Below are positions 48,619 through 58,920 of a stretch of DNA of 64,000 nucleotides, piece by piece (position 1 is the stretch's first letter; each line of letters starts with the position of its first letter). The notes under the pieces were generated by a model. That model was not told the DNA's origin. It worked only from the letters and a program-made list of their open reading frames with translations, and ran no database searches. This DNA comes from Wyeomyia smithii (lineage: Eukaryota; Arthropoda; Insecta; Diptera; Culicidae). The DNA lies in contig NC_073695.1 in NCBI RefSeq assembly GCF_029784165.1, positions 160,075,622-160,139,621 on the forward strand, written 5' to 3'. The translations under genes were made by a program, and so were the position numbers.

Positions 48619-49695
48619 ATGGAAGGTACAGCATTTTTAAACCTTCCGCCATTTACGTTCACGGGCGTAGACTTTACTGATCGAAGCCAAAAATGGCACA
48701 CCTGGAAGAGAGGTTCTGAAATTTGCCTCAAAGCGGCTAAGATAACGGGTTCGAATGAAAAAAAGGATGTTTTGTTGGCGGATGGTGGCTTTGAACTCCA
48801 GGAAATCTTTTTCAACATTTCTGGCGCGGATGTCGCCGATGACAAGAAAAAAAAGATAGATCCTTATGACGTGGCTATCAAAAAACTCGTTGAATATTTT
48901 GCTCCGCAGCGTCATGAAGCTCATGAAAGGTACATTTTCTGGGACATGAAAACAGAACCTGGTGAATCTTTAGCTAAATTTGTAATGCGAACACAGGTTC
49001 ACGCAAGTAAGTGTAACTTCAGGAGAACTACAGCCGAAAGTTCCGAATTAGCAGTTGTCGACAAGACACTGCAATTTGCTCCTACACATTTGCGGGAGAA
49101 GTTGCTTCAGGAATCAAATCTGTCTTTGGAAGAGACAATCAAACAGATAAATGCTTGCGAAACTAGCCGAGCCGCAAGCGAGCAGATCAGCGGACAAAGC
49201 TCTCATCATCAACCGGTGACAACAGAATATGTTCAGCGTATGGGAACACAATGTCGATTTTGCGTAAAATACCATACCTCTCAGCAAGGTTGTCCTGCAT
49301 GGAACAAATCCTGTTCTTATTGTGGTAGACGTGGCCGCTTCCAGGCGGTTTGTTTTGATAAGCCCAGCAATAGTGGTTTAACATCAAAACCTACTACGAG
49401 TACAGCACCGAAACGAGTGAACCCAGCTCATACGATTATGAACAACAAAGGCCAACACATTCAAAACCGAGCCCGAAATATAGGCGAAATAAGCCCTTTT
49501 CTAGGCCCTATCGCAAAGTTCATGCAATTGAAGACAGCGGTGTTGAGGAAGAGCAGGATAAACTTGTCTAGATGGTGTGGTCCGCAAATGAAAGAGATGA
49601 ATTGTTGTGGGCAGAATTCGGAGGAGTACTCATTGAGATGCAAATTGACTCAGGAGTTCAGTCTAACATTATTGATGATTGCACACGTAATATGA
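48619..49695 (+). pseudogene. gag: Ty3/gypsy gag with zinc knuckles, frameshifted at end
   Basis: Role: particle and RNA-binding protein. Seen: ATG at 48619, PPFTFTGVDFTDRSQKWHTW (start of capsid domain), YFAPQRHEAHERYIFWDM, and a Cys-rich region beginning C212-x2-C215 and ending GRRGRFQAVC. The second knuckle has Arg-Phe where His is usual, so zinc binding is doubtful. After about 49500 the frame drifts and the last ~50 codons are out of phase. Pol remnants follow directly on the same strand. Mag-like clade by resemblance of its reverse transcriptase. Confidence 0.85.
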
Positions 49696-50655
49696 TGGTT
49701 AAAAATGGTGCTTAAACGGTTGGTGACTTGCAACGTTCGGATCGGAAGTTCAAAGCATACGCTCAAAAAGATTGTTTGGAAGTGTCACATATGTTCGAAG
49801 CGGAAATAGTGGTTCATGATAAAAATAATCAGCTGAAAGCCATGGCAGTGTTTTATGTAGTGAAGAATGGAACCCAACCGCTTTTGGGAAAGAAAACTGC
49901 GATGCAACTTGGAGTGTTAATAGCTGGTCTCCTGAGCCAGCATGAGTCGCTACACAGTATAAAAGTTGCACAACCGTTCCCAAGTGTACGTGGAGTTTAA
50001 ATACACTTGCCTGTGGATAAACCGGCACCGCCAGCTGCGCAGCGTTTGCGTAGGCTTCCGTTTGCTACTTTCGAGCAGGTTGAATTAAAATAGAATGAAT
50101 TACTTGCAAAAGATGTAATTGAAAAAGTTTCGGAGCCTAGCAGATGGGTGTCGCCTATGGTTATTGTCTTAAAAGCTAGCGGGGATATACGGTTGTGTAT
50201 TGATATGCGGCAGGTAAATAAGGCCATTCTTCGTGATACACATCCATTGCCAACCATTGAAGATATTCGTTGGAAATTGAATGGAGCGATCTACTTTTCG
50301 TGGCTGGATTTTAGAGAACCTTTCCATCAGTTGGAATGATACGACGAGAGCAAACCAATAACTACATTTATAACCTATAAGGGATTTTACCGATACAAAC
50401 GTTTGGTTTTTGGGATATCCTGCGCACCAAAAATGTTCCAGAAAGTAATTGAACAAATTGCGATGTGCGGTTAACTTAATAGATGACACCATTGTGTTCG
50501 GGAAAACGGAAGCAGAACATGATAAATCATTTGCGAAAGTCATGAGCAAGATGCGTGAATATGGCATTCTTTTGAATCAGGAAAAATGCGTTTTCAAACT
50601 AAAGGAGATTGATTTTTTGGGCCACCACTTCGATGGAAACGGAATGATTCCTACA
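49570..50655 (+). pseudogene. pol: Ty3/gypsy pol: protease and RT, broken and truncated
   Basis: Seen in several phases: an IDSGVQSNII protease site near 49645, and LLSQHE and SIKVAQPFPSVRGV near 49930-50000. Then come stops, and the RT start LAKDVIEKVSEPSRWVSPMV, GDIRLCIDMRQVNKAILRD and FREPFHQLE. After a stop comes FITYKGFYRYKRLVFGISCA, and after a further break LIDDTIVFGKTE, where the catalytic block reads IDD. It ends at about 50655 at an unrelated repeat (CAGCAATGCAGCGGACAAC). No RNase H or integrase is present. Confidence 0.85.
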
Positions 50656-51050
50656 GCAATGCAGCGGACAACGGCCACAGCTGTGGTATGGCAACGGATA
50701 GCGGAGCGCGTCTCAGCATCGATAGCAGGACCAGGTAAGGAAGCATCCACTACTGTGGCAACAGGGATAGCGCAGCGGTTGACGTTGGTCTCAGCATCTA
50801 TATAAGCAGGGCCAGCTGATGCAGTGTGGCATTTTAGTGAAATGCTGTCTCTGAGCGATAGCAGGCACACTTTTCAGTGTTTATTTTCCCCCAAGGAATA
50901 CTTTTTTCGCACTGCCAGTGATAACGCAAAGATATGATCGGCATCTTATCAAACATTGAATCAAACAACAAATTGTCCTTTTCAGGATGAAATAAAAACC
51001 TAATTGAAGAGTTAATATTTTCTCTTAATCAATTCACACTTTCAAGAAAT
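50656..51050 (+). repeat. Promoter-like dispersed repeat, copy 1
   Basis: GCAGCGGACAACGGCCACAG, then a TATA box, TCTATATAAGCAGG, near 50798. GTGGCATTTTAGTGAAATGC follows, and the end is GATGAAATAAAAACC. Close relatives lie at 51800-52260. LTR- or SINE-like, with no coding frame. Confidence 0.5.
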
Positions 51051-51353
51051 TTGGAACATATATATTTGGATTCATCTCCGTGTCTCAGAACGTACTGAAT
51101 TATCTTTTACTTCAGTCATGAGCACAACATCCGAAAAGCTTTCATTATCAGCATAAAAAATAATTTTTCGCATAATTAAAATTAAAAAATTATCAAGTCC
51201 AAATCATGACAAGCAACTATATTATTGAGAATGGTCAATCCTTGTTGAAGCGCAAAATTCGACTGATCTGATTAGTCGTTAATATGATTGCTTCCCAAGC
51301 ACGGTCGACAGAATCATAGACCTTACCATTTTAAATTTGCTATTTGTCTGTAT
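51051..51353. other. Unclassified, with a shared motif at 51290
   Basis: AT-rich. CCCAAGCACGGTCGACAGAA at 51294-51313 is shared with 22891. Confidence 0.4.
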
Positions 51354-51504
51354 AAGGCCTCTGCCATGGCGAACGCGAACGTGAGCGATGGGACGAGAAA
51401 CTTGCCGTAGGTAAATAAACAGCTCTCTTCACGACTGTTCATTTATCTACGGCAAGTTTCTCGCCCCATCGCTCGCGTTCGCGTTCACCATGGCAGAGGC
51501 CTAA
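51354..51504. mobile_element. Foldback MITE 1 (AGGCCTCTGCC ends)
   Basis: Long inverted arms: AGGCCTCTGCCATGGCGAAC on the left and its mirror, GTTCACCATGGCAGAGGCCT, on the right. Inner arms contain AACTTGCCGTAGGTAAATAA. The element abuts a second copy at 51511. Confidence 0.85.
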
Positions 51505-51510
51505 GAGTAA

Positions 51511-51642
51511 GGCCTCTGTCATAGTAGACGCGAACCCGAGCGATGGGGCGAAAAACCCGCAGTAAAGAGAGCTGTTCATTTACCTACGACAAGTCTCTCG
51601 CCCCATCGCTCGCGTTCGTGTCTACTATGACAAAGGCCTAAG
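51511..51642. mobile_element. Foldback MITE 2, tandem to MITE 1
   Basis: Same family: AAGGCCTCTGTCATAGTAGA on the left and TCTACTATGACAAAGGCCT on the right, sharing GAGCGATGGGGCGA. It lies six bases after MITE 1, in a head-to-tail arrangement. Confidence 0.85.
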
Positions 51643-51649
51643 GATGGGA

Positions 51650-52260
51650 ATTATCGACTGAAATGGCTATCGATAGTTATCGATGATTTCCTACTACTAT
51701 CGATAGGTTTTTCATCCCTATATAAAAGCCTGTTTCAGTCGAAGCAGCTCATAAATGTTCTAGACAGCGACAACAGCAGTCTTCCCTTAGCAGCAGCAGT
51801 AACAGTGCAGTGGATACCAGGCAGATAGCGGCCACAGCTGTTGCATGGAAATGGATAGTGCACTAGTTGCAGTGGATCTCAGCATCGATAGCAGCTGGGC
51901 CAGCTGATGCGGGGACAGCGAATACCAATAGCAGCGTATAGCGGCCAAAATATTAGCATGGCTACGGATAGCGTAGCAGTTGCAGCGGGTTTAGCATCGA
52001 TTGCAGCTGATGCAGTGAGGCACTTTAGTGAAATGCAGTCTCTGTGCGATAGCGGGCACTAGTAAATGCATTCAATGAAAAGTTGACTCATTTTGACAAC
52101 ACATGAGCCACCCAGTTTTGAGTGTTAAATCAGCTTTTCACTGTTTATTTTATCACAAGGAATACTCTATTCGCACTGTCAGCGAAAACGCCAAGATGTG
52201 ATCGGTATCTTATCCGATATTGAATTGAACAACAAATTAAAATATGACTGACACGCAAGC
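51650..52260 (+). promoter_or_regulatory. Promoter-like repeat with TATCGATA sites and TATAAAAG box
   Basis: GCTATCGATAGTTATCGATG and CTATCGATAGG (51667-51710) precede a TATA box, TATATAAAAGCC, at about 51718. A CAGCAG-rich leader follows. TATCGATA is the DREF binding site in insect promoters. The downstream half repeats 50656-51000. It is probably part of a mobile element, as no host gene frame follows. Confidence 0.45.
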
Positions 52261-52534
52261 AGCCGGGTTTTCTTGTGAAAGTATTCTACTTCATCCTTGC
52301 GGTCGTGGCTTTGCAGACAACTCTCCTGTGATTTTTTTGCATGACAAATAAACCCCGGCAACAAGCTAATGGTCCAGTTTACATTAAAGTTATTTTTCGC
52401 TCAAACTGCTTGACCTACAGTATTAAGTAAACTCGGTAGCAGGCTATTGTTCTAGATTACATTCTTCTTGGGTTTACTGAATTCTGATGCCAACGTGACG
52501 AAACATTGGGAAATTTTCGCGGGGTGTTGCGTCA
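52261..52534. repeat. Repeat debris
   Basis: GAAAGTATTCTACTTCATCC and CGTGGCTTTGCAGACAAC are shared with 25255-25310. No gene recognised. Confidence 0.45.
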
Positions 52535-52558
52535 CACACACGCACCAACACATACAAG
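52535..52558. repeat. Short CA-rich tract at R1 copy 3 5' junction
   Basis: CACACACACGCACCAACACA precedes the truncated 5' end of R1 copy 3. A much longer CA tract follows its 3' end. Confidence 0.7.
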
Positions 52559-52677
52559 CGAAGGACTGTGGGGAGTCTCCCAAGTGTATGGTATGTTCCG
52601 GGAAACGGGACGCCGAACACTTTATGGGAGGCCCCAGGTGCCCAGCCGGTAAGCCGGCTGCGAAACCACGGGCGTAA
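52559..52677 (+). pseudogene. R1 copy 3, ORF1 C-terminal fragment
   Basis: Reads KDCGESPKCMVCSGKRDAEH through GPRCPAGKPAAKPRA and ends in TAA at 52675-52677. It shows the natural ORF1 C-terminus, about 15 residues of which are missing in copy 2. The ORF1 stop lies two bases before the GTG that opens ORF2. Confidence 0.85.
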
Positions 52678-52679
52678 GG

Positions 52680-55600
52680 GTGACGCAACTGAACCTGAAC
52701 CATTGCTTCGCGGCTCAGCAGCTGCTACACCAAGCAGCCACTGAGTCGTTGTCGGACATCGCCATCATATCGGACCCCTACCGCATCCCTCCCGGAAACG
52801 GTAACTGGGTTGCGGATAAGTCCAGTATGGCGGCCATATGTACGACGGGCAAGTTCCCGGTTCAGGAGGTTGTCTCAACCTCAGAAGAAGGGTACGTAGT
52901 TGCTAAGGTGAACGGAGTGTTCTACTGCAGTTGCTATGCTCCGCCACGTTGGTCTACCGAAAGGTTCACCCTGATGGTCGATCTCCTATCCATGGAGCTA
53001 ACGGGCCTAACGCCGTTGGTGGTGGCGGGCGACTTCAACACTTGGGCTGTTGAGTGGGGAAGTCGCTTCACGAACCAGAGGGGCCAGATCTTGTTGGAGG
53101 CTTTGGCAAAGCTCAACCTAGATCAGGCCAACGTTGGGAACAAAAGTACATTCAGCAGAAATGGCGCGGAGTCGATCATCGACGTGACGTTCTCCAGCCC
53201 AGGACTGATCAAGAACTGGAGGGTAGACGATGGCTACACTAATAGCGACCACCAGGCGGTCTGTTATAGTGTAGACAACAACGAGAGGCGGCAAGCGACG
53301 AGTAGGGCCAACACTCCGTTCTCCCGCGGGTGGAAGACAACGCATTTTGATGCCGAGGTATTTGAAGAGGCAATTAGACGAGAGCGCGAGGGGGGCAATC
53401 GGCTTCGCCCGACGCCTGACCAACTAGTTGCTATGCTATCTCGGGCGTGCGACGCCAGCATGCCTAGGACTCGCCAACCTAGGAATGGGAAGCCACCGGT
53501 CTACTGGTGGACTGACGAGATAGCGGACCTTCGCAGTGCGTGCCTCCGTGCGAGACGGAGAATGCAGCGTTCGCGAACAGACGAACAGAGGACAGAGCGC
53601 CGCGCAGCATTCAGTTCTGCCAGATCGACGCTGAAGAGTGCGATTAAGGCCAGCAAGAGGGCCTGTTTCGATAGGCTATGCGCGAGTGCCAATACGAACC
53701 CGTGGGGTGACGCCTACAGGATCGTAATGGTCAAGACCAAAGGCACGCTGGCGCCTGCAGAGCGATCACCAGTGATGCTGGAGCGAATCATCGAGGGACT
53801 CTTTCCGCGCCACGAGCCAAGTCCTTGGCCTCAGGCGGTCGAGTCCCACGTCCGACGTTCCAGTATCTCAGACACAGACCAGGGATGGTCGGCCAACCTG
53901 CCGAGCATCCAATCCGTGGGCGACGACAGCCGTGTCGAGGTTCAGGAGGAGGCAAGGGTTACGAATGAGGAACTCATCGTGATCGCCAACTCTCTAAAGG
54001 TGAGCAAGGCACAGGGACCGGATGGCATCCCTCACCTGGCAATCAGGCTGGCGATAAAAACGGCCCCCGGGCTGTTTCGAGTAGTCATGCAGAGGTGCCT
54101 GGATGACTGCCTCTTTCCGGATAGGTGGAAGCGGCAGAAATTGGTCCTACTGCCAAAGGCTGGGAAACCACCAGGTGACCCATCGGCATATAGGCCTATC
54201 TGCCTGCTAGACACGACGGGAAAGGTACTTGAGAAGATTATCCTCAACAGACTCGTGAGGTACACAGAGGGTGTAAACGGTCTGGCAAGCAACCAGTTCG
54301 GCTTCCGGAAGGGCAGGTCCACTCTGGATGCCATCGCCTCCGTCACCAAGACGGCGGAGATAGCACTCCAGCGCAAGAGAAGGAGAATACGCTATTGCGC
54401 AATCGTCACGCTTGACGTGAAGAATGCGTTCAATAGCGCCAGTTGGGACTCCATAGCGCTCGCACTCAGGAGCATCCACGTACCGGTGTCGCTGTACAAG
54501 ATTCTGGAAAACTACTTCCAGAATCGAGTACTGGTTTACAACACAGAGGAGGGTCAGAAGTGCGTCCCAATCACCGCCGGGCCTCCGCAAGGTTCAATCC
54601 TGGGTCCGGTGTTGTGGAACGTCATGTATGACGGGGTGTTGAAACTAAAGTTTCCTGTAGGGGTTGTGATCGTCGGCTTTGCAGACGACATAACGCTAGA
54701 GGTTTACGGCGAGTCGATCAAAGAGGTCGAGTTGACGGCTGCGAATTGCATAAGGAAGGTCGTGGACTGGATGCACTCCAGGAAACTGGAGTTTGCGCAC
54801 CATAAGACGGAGGTCACGGTTGTGAACAGCCGTAAATCAGAGCAACAGGCGGTGGTCAGAGTCGGAGACTGTACCATCACCTCAAAGCGATCGTTGAAGC
54901 TCTTGGGGGTTATGGTCGACGACAAGCTCACGTTCGGGAGCCACGTCGACTATGCCTGTAAGAGGGCCTCATCGGCTATTGCAGCACTATCTCGTATGAT
55001 GTCCAATAGCTCAGCGGTCTATGGCAGCAAGCGAAGACTTCTTGCCAGCGTGGTTTCGTCCATACTTAGGTATGGTGGGCCAGTATGGTCCAGAGCGCTC
55101 GGTACCAACAGTTACCGCGGTAAACTGGAAAGTACCTACAGGCTCATGTGCCTGAGAGTTGTGAGTGCGTATCGGACGGTGTCATACGATGCAATCTGTG
55201 TCTTGTCCGGCATGATGCCTATCAGCATCGCCATCAAGGAGGACAGAGAGTGTTTCGACCACCGTGACACAAGGGGCATACGAGGCACCAGAAGGTCATT
55301 CTCGATGCTCCGTTGGCAGAGGGAATGGTCTAATTCCACAAAGGGCAGATGGACGCACCGACTTATACCGGAGATATCCGGCTGGGTCGGGAGGCGACAT
55401 GGCGAGGTGAACTTCCACCTGACACAGATCCTGTCAGGCCATGGTTGCTTCAGGCAATATCTGCACAGGTTCGGGCACGCGGGGTCCCCCATGTGTCCCG
55501 AGTGTGTGGAAGAGACTGCAGAGCATGTCTTCTTCGTATGCCCCCGTTTCGTAAGAGCGAGGAGCAACATGATGGCTGTGAGCGGGCCTGGCACTACTCC

Positions 55601-55730
55601 GGACAATCTTGTCCGGAGGATGTGCGACGACCCGGACATCTGGAACGCGGCCTGTGCGGCCGCCTCCCAGATTGTCCTGGAGCTACAACGTGTGTGGCGG
55701 GTCAATCACCAACACGCCAGTGGTAGCTAA
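52680..55730 (+). CDS. R1-clade ORF2, endonuclease-reverse transcriptase, full length
   Basis: Role: target-primed retrotransposition. Seen (1016 codons, no internal stop): LNLNHC at the start of an APE endonuclease, with D118 F119 N120 (GDFN) and S189 D190 H191 (SDH). The reverse transcriptase has G446-P-D-G, FADD at 667-670 and a knuckle C939-x2-C942-x6-H949-x4-C954. Oddities against copies 1 and 2: Pro445 became Gln (KAQGPDG), and Val635 became Pro in the conserved G-V-P-Q-G block. No ATG starts ORF2: an in-frame TAA lies at 52650 and the first possible codon here is GTG at 52680, so translation would need reinitiation from ORF1. Probably the least damaged ORF2, but doubtful in activity. 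Confidence 0.92.
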   Translation: MTQLNLNHCFAAQQLLHQAATESLSDIAIISDPYRIPPGNGNWVADKSSMAAICTTGKFPVQEVVSTSEEGYVVAKVNGVFYCSCYAPPRWSTERFTLMVDLLSMELTGLTPLVVAGDFNTWAVEWGSRFTNQRGQILLEALAKLNLDQANVGNKSTFSRNGAESIIDVTFSSPGLIKNWRVDDGYTNSDHQAVCYSVDNNERRQATSRANTPFSRGWKTTHFDAEVFEEAIRREREGGNRLRPTPDQLVAMLSRACDASMPRTRQPRNGKPPVYWWTDEIADLRSACLRARRRMQRSRTDEQRTERRAAFSSARSTLKSAIKASKRACFDRLCASANTNPWGDAYRIVMVKTKGTLAPAERSPVMLERIIEGLFPRHEPSPWPQAVESHVRRSSISDTDQGWSANLPSIQSVGDDSRVEVQEEARVTNEELIVIANSLKVSKAQGPDGIPHLAIRLAIKTAPGLFRVVMQRCLDDCLFPDRWKRQKLVLLPKAGKPPGDPSAYRPICLLDTTGKVLEKIILNRLVRYTEGVNGLASNQFGFRKGRSTLDAIASVTKTAEIALQRKRRRIRYCAIVTLDVKNAFNSASWDSIALALRSIHVPVSLYKILENYFQNRVLVYNTEEGQKCVPITAGPPQGSILGPVLWNVMYDGVLKLKFPVGVVIVGFADDITLEVYGESIKEVELTAANCIRKVVDWMHSRKLEFAHHKTEVTVVNSRKSEQQAVVRVGDCTITSKRSLKLLGVMVDDKLTFGSHVDYACKRASSAIAALSRMMSNSSAVYGSKRRLLASVVSSILRYGGPVWSRALGTNSYRGKLESTYRLMCLRVVSAYRTVSYDAICVLSGMMPISIAIKEDRECFDHRDTRGIRGTRRSFSMLRWQREWSNSTKGRWTHRLIPEISGWVGRRHGEVNFHLTQILSGHGCFRQYLHRFGHAGSPMCPECVEETAEHVFFVCPRFVRARSNMMAVSGPGTTPDNLVRRMCDDPDIWNAACAAASQIVLELQRVWRVNHQHASGS

Positions 55731-55991
55731 CTACCAGTCTCCAAGTAGTTAGCTAGGAGGTTATAAGAGTAAAGAGGGTGCATCACGCACAAAAGCCACT
55801 TCCCGACGTAATACTTAACTGTCGTTCCGGGAAGACCAGGGCTGGAGACTGGAGGGGTTTTAGTGGGTCGGGACTGGGATCAGTAGGTGTCTCGGGGAGT
55901 GTAACTACCCCAGCATCTCTCCCCTAGTCTCATCCCCACACCCTGAGTTCTCTTCTCAGGTGTCTGTTTGCAGATTTCCCCGCCACCTTTG
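55731..55991 (+). other. R1 copy 3 3' UTR
   Basis: Nearly the same as 11082-11341. It is followed by GAAAAAAAAAAA and then the CA tract. Confidence 0.75.
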
Positions 55992-56002
55992 AAAAAAAAA
56001 AA

Positions 56003-56325
56003 CACATACACACACACCCACGCACACACCCACGCACACACCCACACACACATCCACACACACACCCACACACACCCACACACACCCACACACACCCACA
56101 CACACGACCGCACACACACACCCACACACACATACACACCCACACACACATACACACCCACACACACACCCACATACCCACACACACACTCACACACACA
56201 CTCACACACACACACTCACACACACACTCACACACACACTCACACACACTCACTCACACACACACGCACACACACACACACAAGCACACACTCACACACA
56301 CAAACACACAAACACACGCACAAAG
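56003..56325. repeat. (CA)n-type microsatellite
   Basis: CACACACCCACACACAT- and ACTCACACAC-type units. Open frames in it (Cys-Val and Thr-His repeats) are artefacts. It is the 3' flank of R1 copy 3. Confidence 0.97.
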
Positions 56326-56410
56326 TTATGAAACTCAATTTTCTTAGAAACTACACAACCGATTCGAACAAAATAGGTTTCAAATCAACGGACTGTCTTC
56401 AAAATCCCTA
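56326..56410 (+). repeat. Composite dispersed repeat, left part
   Basis: TTCTTAGAAACTACACAACC and AGGTTTCAAATCAACGG match 16120-16180. The repeat is cut here by the pogo-like element and resumes at 57961. Confidence 0.7.
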
Positions 56411-57958
56411 CCGTGCTGGATCTAAATCCATACACCTAAGCACATGAAAATCTTCGACGGTCAATATAAAATCAAGAAATCACATATTGCTTTAAACTGA
56501 CATGTTTGGTTATAGGTCTACTTATATTATATCACTATTTTCCAGCAAAATGATTGAAATCACTCCGAAACTCGAAAAAATCATGTTTATATAGAACATG
56601 TTTTGAATCGAAATCCGTATACAGTTTTTTGTCTGAATCAAAACCCGTACACTTTTGAATCGAAATCCGCACACACGCGATATAGACTGGATCAAAGTCC
56701 ATACAACAATAAATTAAACTCCGTATAGATGAAGAAGTACAAAAATGAACATCTTTTATTTATAATTTATCTTTAAATCACCGAATAAGTATATTTTGCG
56801 GATCAACTGGCTCCTAAAGTTTCACACGGTTTTCTAATTTTTGATATCAGCTGAAATAGTGCAATTTTCGTAGCGTTTCGTAGTAACCGGAACGCCGGAA
56901 CCTCTCGAAGCTTCCCGGTACGACTTTCCCTTGCGCACCTCAGTCACAGCTCGTTTAAAATTGTTTGCCGTATATTTATACTTGTTTTCTTCCATTATAT
57001 GCTGAAAACAAGAAGAAAGTTCAACAATATACCTCAATGCATCAAATTTCGAACACTTAAGCTATGATGTAACTTCTTGCACTAAAAAATCAACAAAAAA
57101 CTAACTTTCTCATCGATCTTAAAGGTTTAGCATGTTGGTTATTTTATTATTGTTGCAATTAAGTGCTATTTATACAGATTTAAACACATTTTATACACGA
57201 AAACAACGAGAATTTAGAAATCGGCTTTGACTCAAACTTCGAACACTTCAACGTAATCGCTGAGAGATAGATAGGCAAACCGTCTGAATACTGACTGTCA
57301 CTTTTTTCAACGCCTGCTGATTCCCCGGAAGTGGCCCTACAGTAAAGAACCATACATCACTGGGTGAAGGACATTCCAGGAAACAAAATGGTGTATAGTA
57401 ATCATGCTTTTTATTAAACTAGCTCTAATAATTCGATTTTTATTGTGAAGTGTTCGAAGTTTGAAACTGTTCGAAGTTTGAATCAAAACGGTATGCATGA
57501 TACACACGCTGTACGGATTTCGATTCAAGCAAATAAAAAGAATCAAAATCCGTACGGCACAGTTTTTTGTTGAATAAATACAACTTACACTATTTATTAG
57601 ACAATATACAGCTCGAAAATGACAAAGACTTACCTTTTCCATCAAGTTTAAAAAGATTCACAGAGTAAAACACTTATATCCCACTTGAAAATCGTTTTTA
57701 TCTGAAGAACGTTTCCTTAGTAAATTCTCTAACGATACAACGAAATGACAACTGAAACCGATACACGATTGATTTTTCATTTTTAATATTTTTATTTCAT
57801 GGCCTTCTGGCGCATAGTTTAATTTAACAAAGGCTAACAACTCAACGGATATGTACATGTAACTATCATATGAATTTTCACTTTTATAATGCTTAAAACT
57901 GAAGAAAAACATCAAGGTGTACGGATTTCGATACTGTACGGGTTTCGATCCAGCACGG
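56411..57958. mobile_element. Pogo-family DNA transposon, internally deleted
   Basis: Inverted ends CCGTGCTGGATC (12 of 12), then loosely matched, flanked by TA at 56409-56410 and 57959-57960. Subterminal repeats of GAATCGAAATCCGTACAC type occur on both sides. It carries a pogo/psq-type helix-turn-helix coding piece but no DDE domain. It split one copy of the composite repeat. Confidence 0.8.
56834..56995 (-). pseudogene. Pogo transposase N-terminal helix-turn-helix
   Basis: ATG at 56993-56995, then MEENKYKYTANNFKRAVTEV and RKGKSYREASRGSGVPVTT. This matches the HTH_psq/CENP-B N-terminal fold of pogo-type transposases (YT...L..A...V..G....EA....GVP..T). The frame ends at 56834 without the CENP-B second domain or a DDE core, so the protein is a stub. 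An earlier in-frame ATG at 57037 exists, but the conserved start is 56995. Confidence 0.75.
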
Positions 57959-57960
57959 TA

Positions 57961-58360
57961 ACTAACGAACTTTATGATGATTAAACATGTAGTTCAAAGG
58001 ATATGAAAAGAAACGTGTTAGGATAATTTCTTAAACTCACTCGTTTTGCCATAGATGGCTGGACTGATTTCAACAATCATAGTTTCAAATTAAAGGTTTA
58101 GTTGCTTCATTGGTACCTATCCATTTCATTTGGTTATAACACTGGTTGACAAAATCGAAAATAATGCTGCTATAAAGCTAACAATAGTTGCCCTAGAAAG
58201 TAAAAACTCACAGGAATGGTTAAAAAGCTATAATTTGTCATTTTTTCTTAGTTTGACCTTCGGGGCCACACTTGTGTTGACCAGTGTAAACGGACTTTTA
58301 ATATTGAAAGTCTATTCTCTCAAAGATTACACGACTTATTAAACAAGTGACAAATGAATA
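57961..58360 (+). repeat. Composite dispersed repeat, right part
   Basis: AAACGTGTTAGGATAATTTC, AGATGGCTGGACTG and ATTGAAAGTCTATTCTCTCA. It is cut again by the hAT element at 58370. A short plus frame (58130-58342) is a shadow. Confidence 0.6.
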
Positions 58361-58578
58361 GGTTGTTTCTAGGGTGGTTTACCGGTAAAACAAAAACCGG
58401 TAAAACCGATATTTTTTCGAGTACCGAAATACCGGTATTGAAGAGGCGAAAAAACCGGTATTTTCGGTATTTTTCTTTAAATTGGAAAAAAAAACTTGTC
58501 ACAATATTCATAAATCATTGTTAGGCTTATGAATGCTACTCACGTAGGTAGGCGTTACAAATCACAGGACGATGTATA

Positions 58579-58920
58579 CAGGGTGTTAGAGCACCCTATT
58601 TGATGAAAAATATCCTTCTGCGCATATGGTCAAAATTTAACTACTGAAGAGTTTTCGGTTATGTTCACCTTTAACGAGGTCTAACACAAGAAGTATGATA
58701 GCTAGCTTAGTTCTGTTGGTTCCCTTGCAGAACTGAGAAAATTTCGTAATCAAAAGTGTCTCAAAAATTCACAATTTTCTACTCGTTAAAGGCAACTGAA
58801 AATAGTAAATAATTCTACAGTAGTTGACTTTTCGCCATATGCGTAGAAGGATTATTTTTTCATCAAATATGGTCCTCTATCGCTCCTTGAAGGATTTTAT
58901 GTGAGCTCCCTAACACCCTG
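58579..58920. mobile_element. CAGGGTGTTAG MITE with TA target, complete copy
   Basis: Ends CAGGGTGTTAG and CTAACACCCTG, flanked by TA at 58577-58578 and 58921-58922. The inner arms ATCCTTCTGCGCATATGG and CCATATGCGTAGAAGGAT are inverted. The left arm has lost about 40 bp after GTTAG. Nested in the hAT composite. Confidence 0.85.

Larger units (their letters stand above)
52559..56002 (+). mobile_element. R1-clade non-LTR retrotransposon, copy 3 (5' truncated)
   Basis: Starts inside ORF1 zinc knuckles (AAGGACTGTGGGGAGTC), then has the ORF1 stop, a full-length ORF2, a 3' UTR and an A tract ending at about 56002. 5' truncation is the usual result of target-primed reverse transcription. CA-rich DNA flanks it on both sides. 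Confidence 0.92.

Noticed and set aside
55880..56447. Cys-Val and Thr-His repeat frames over the CA tract
   Set aside because: Products of the (CA)n microsatellite.
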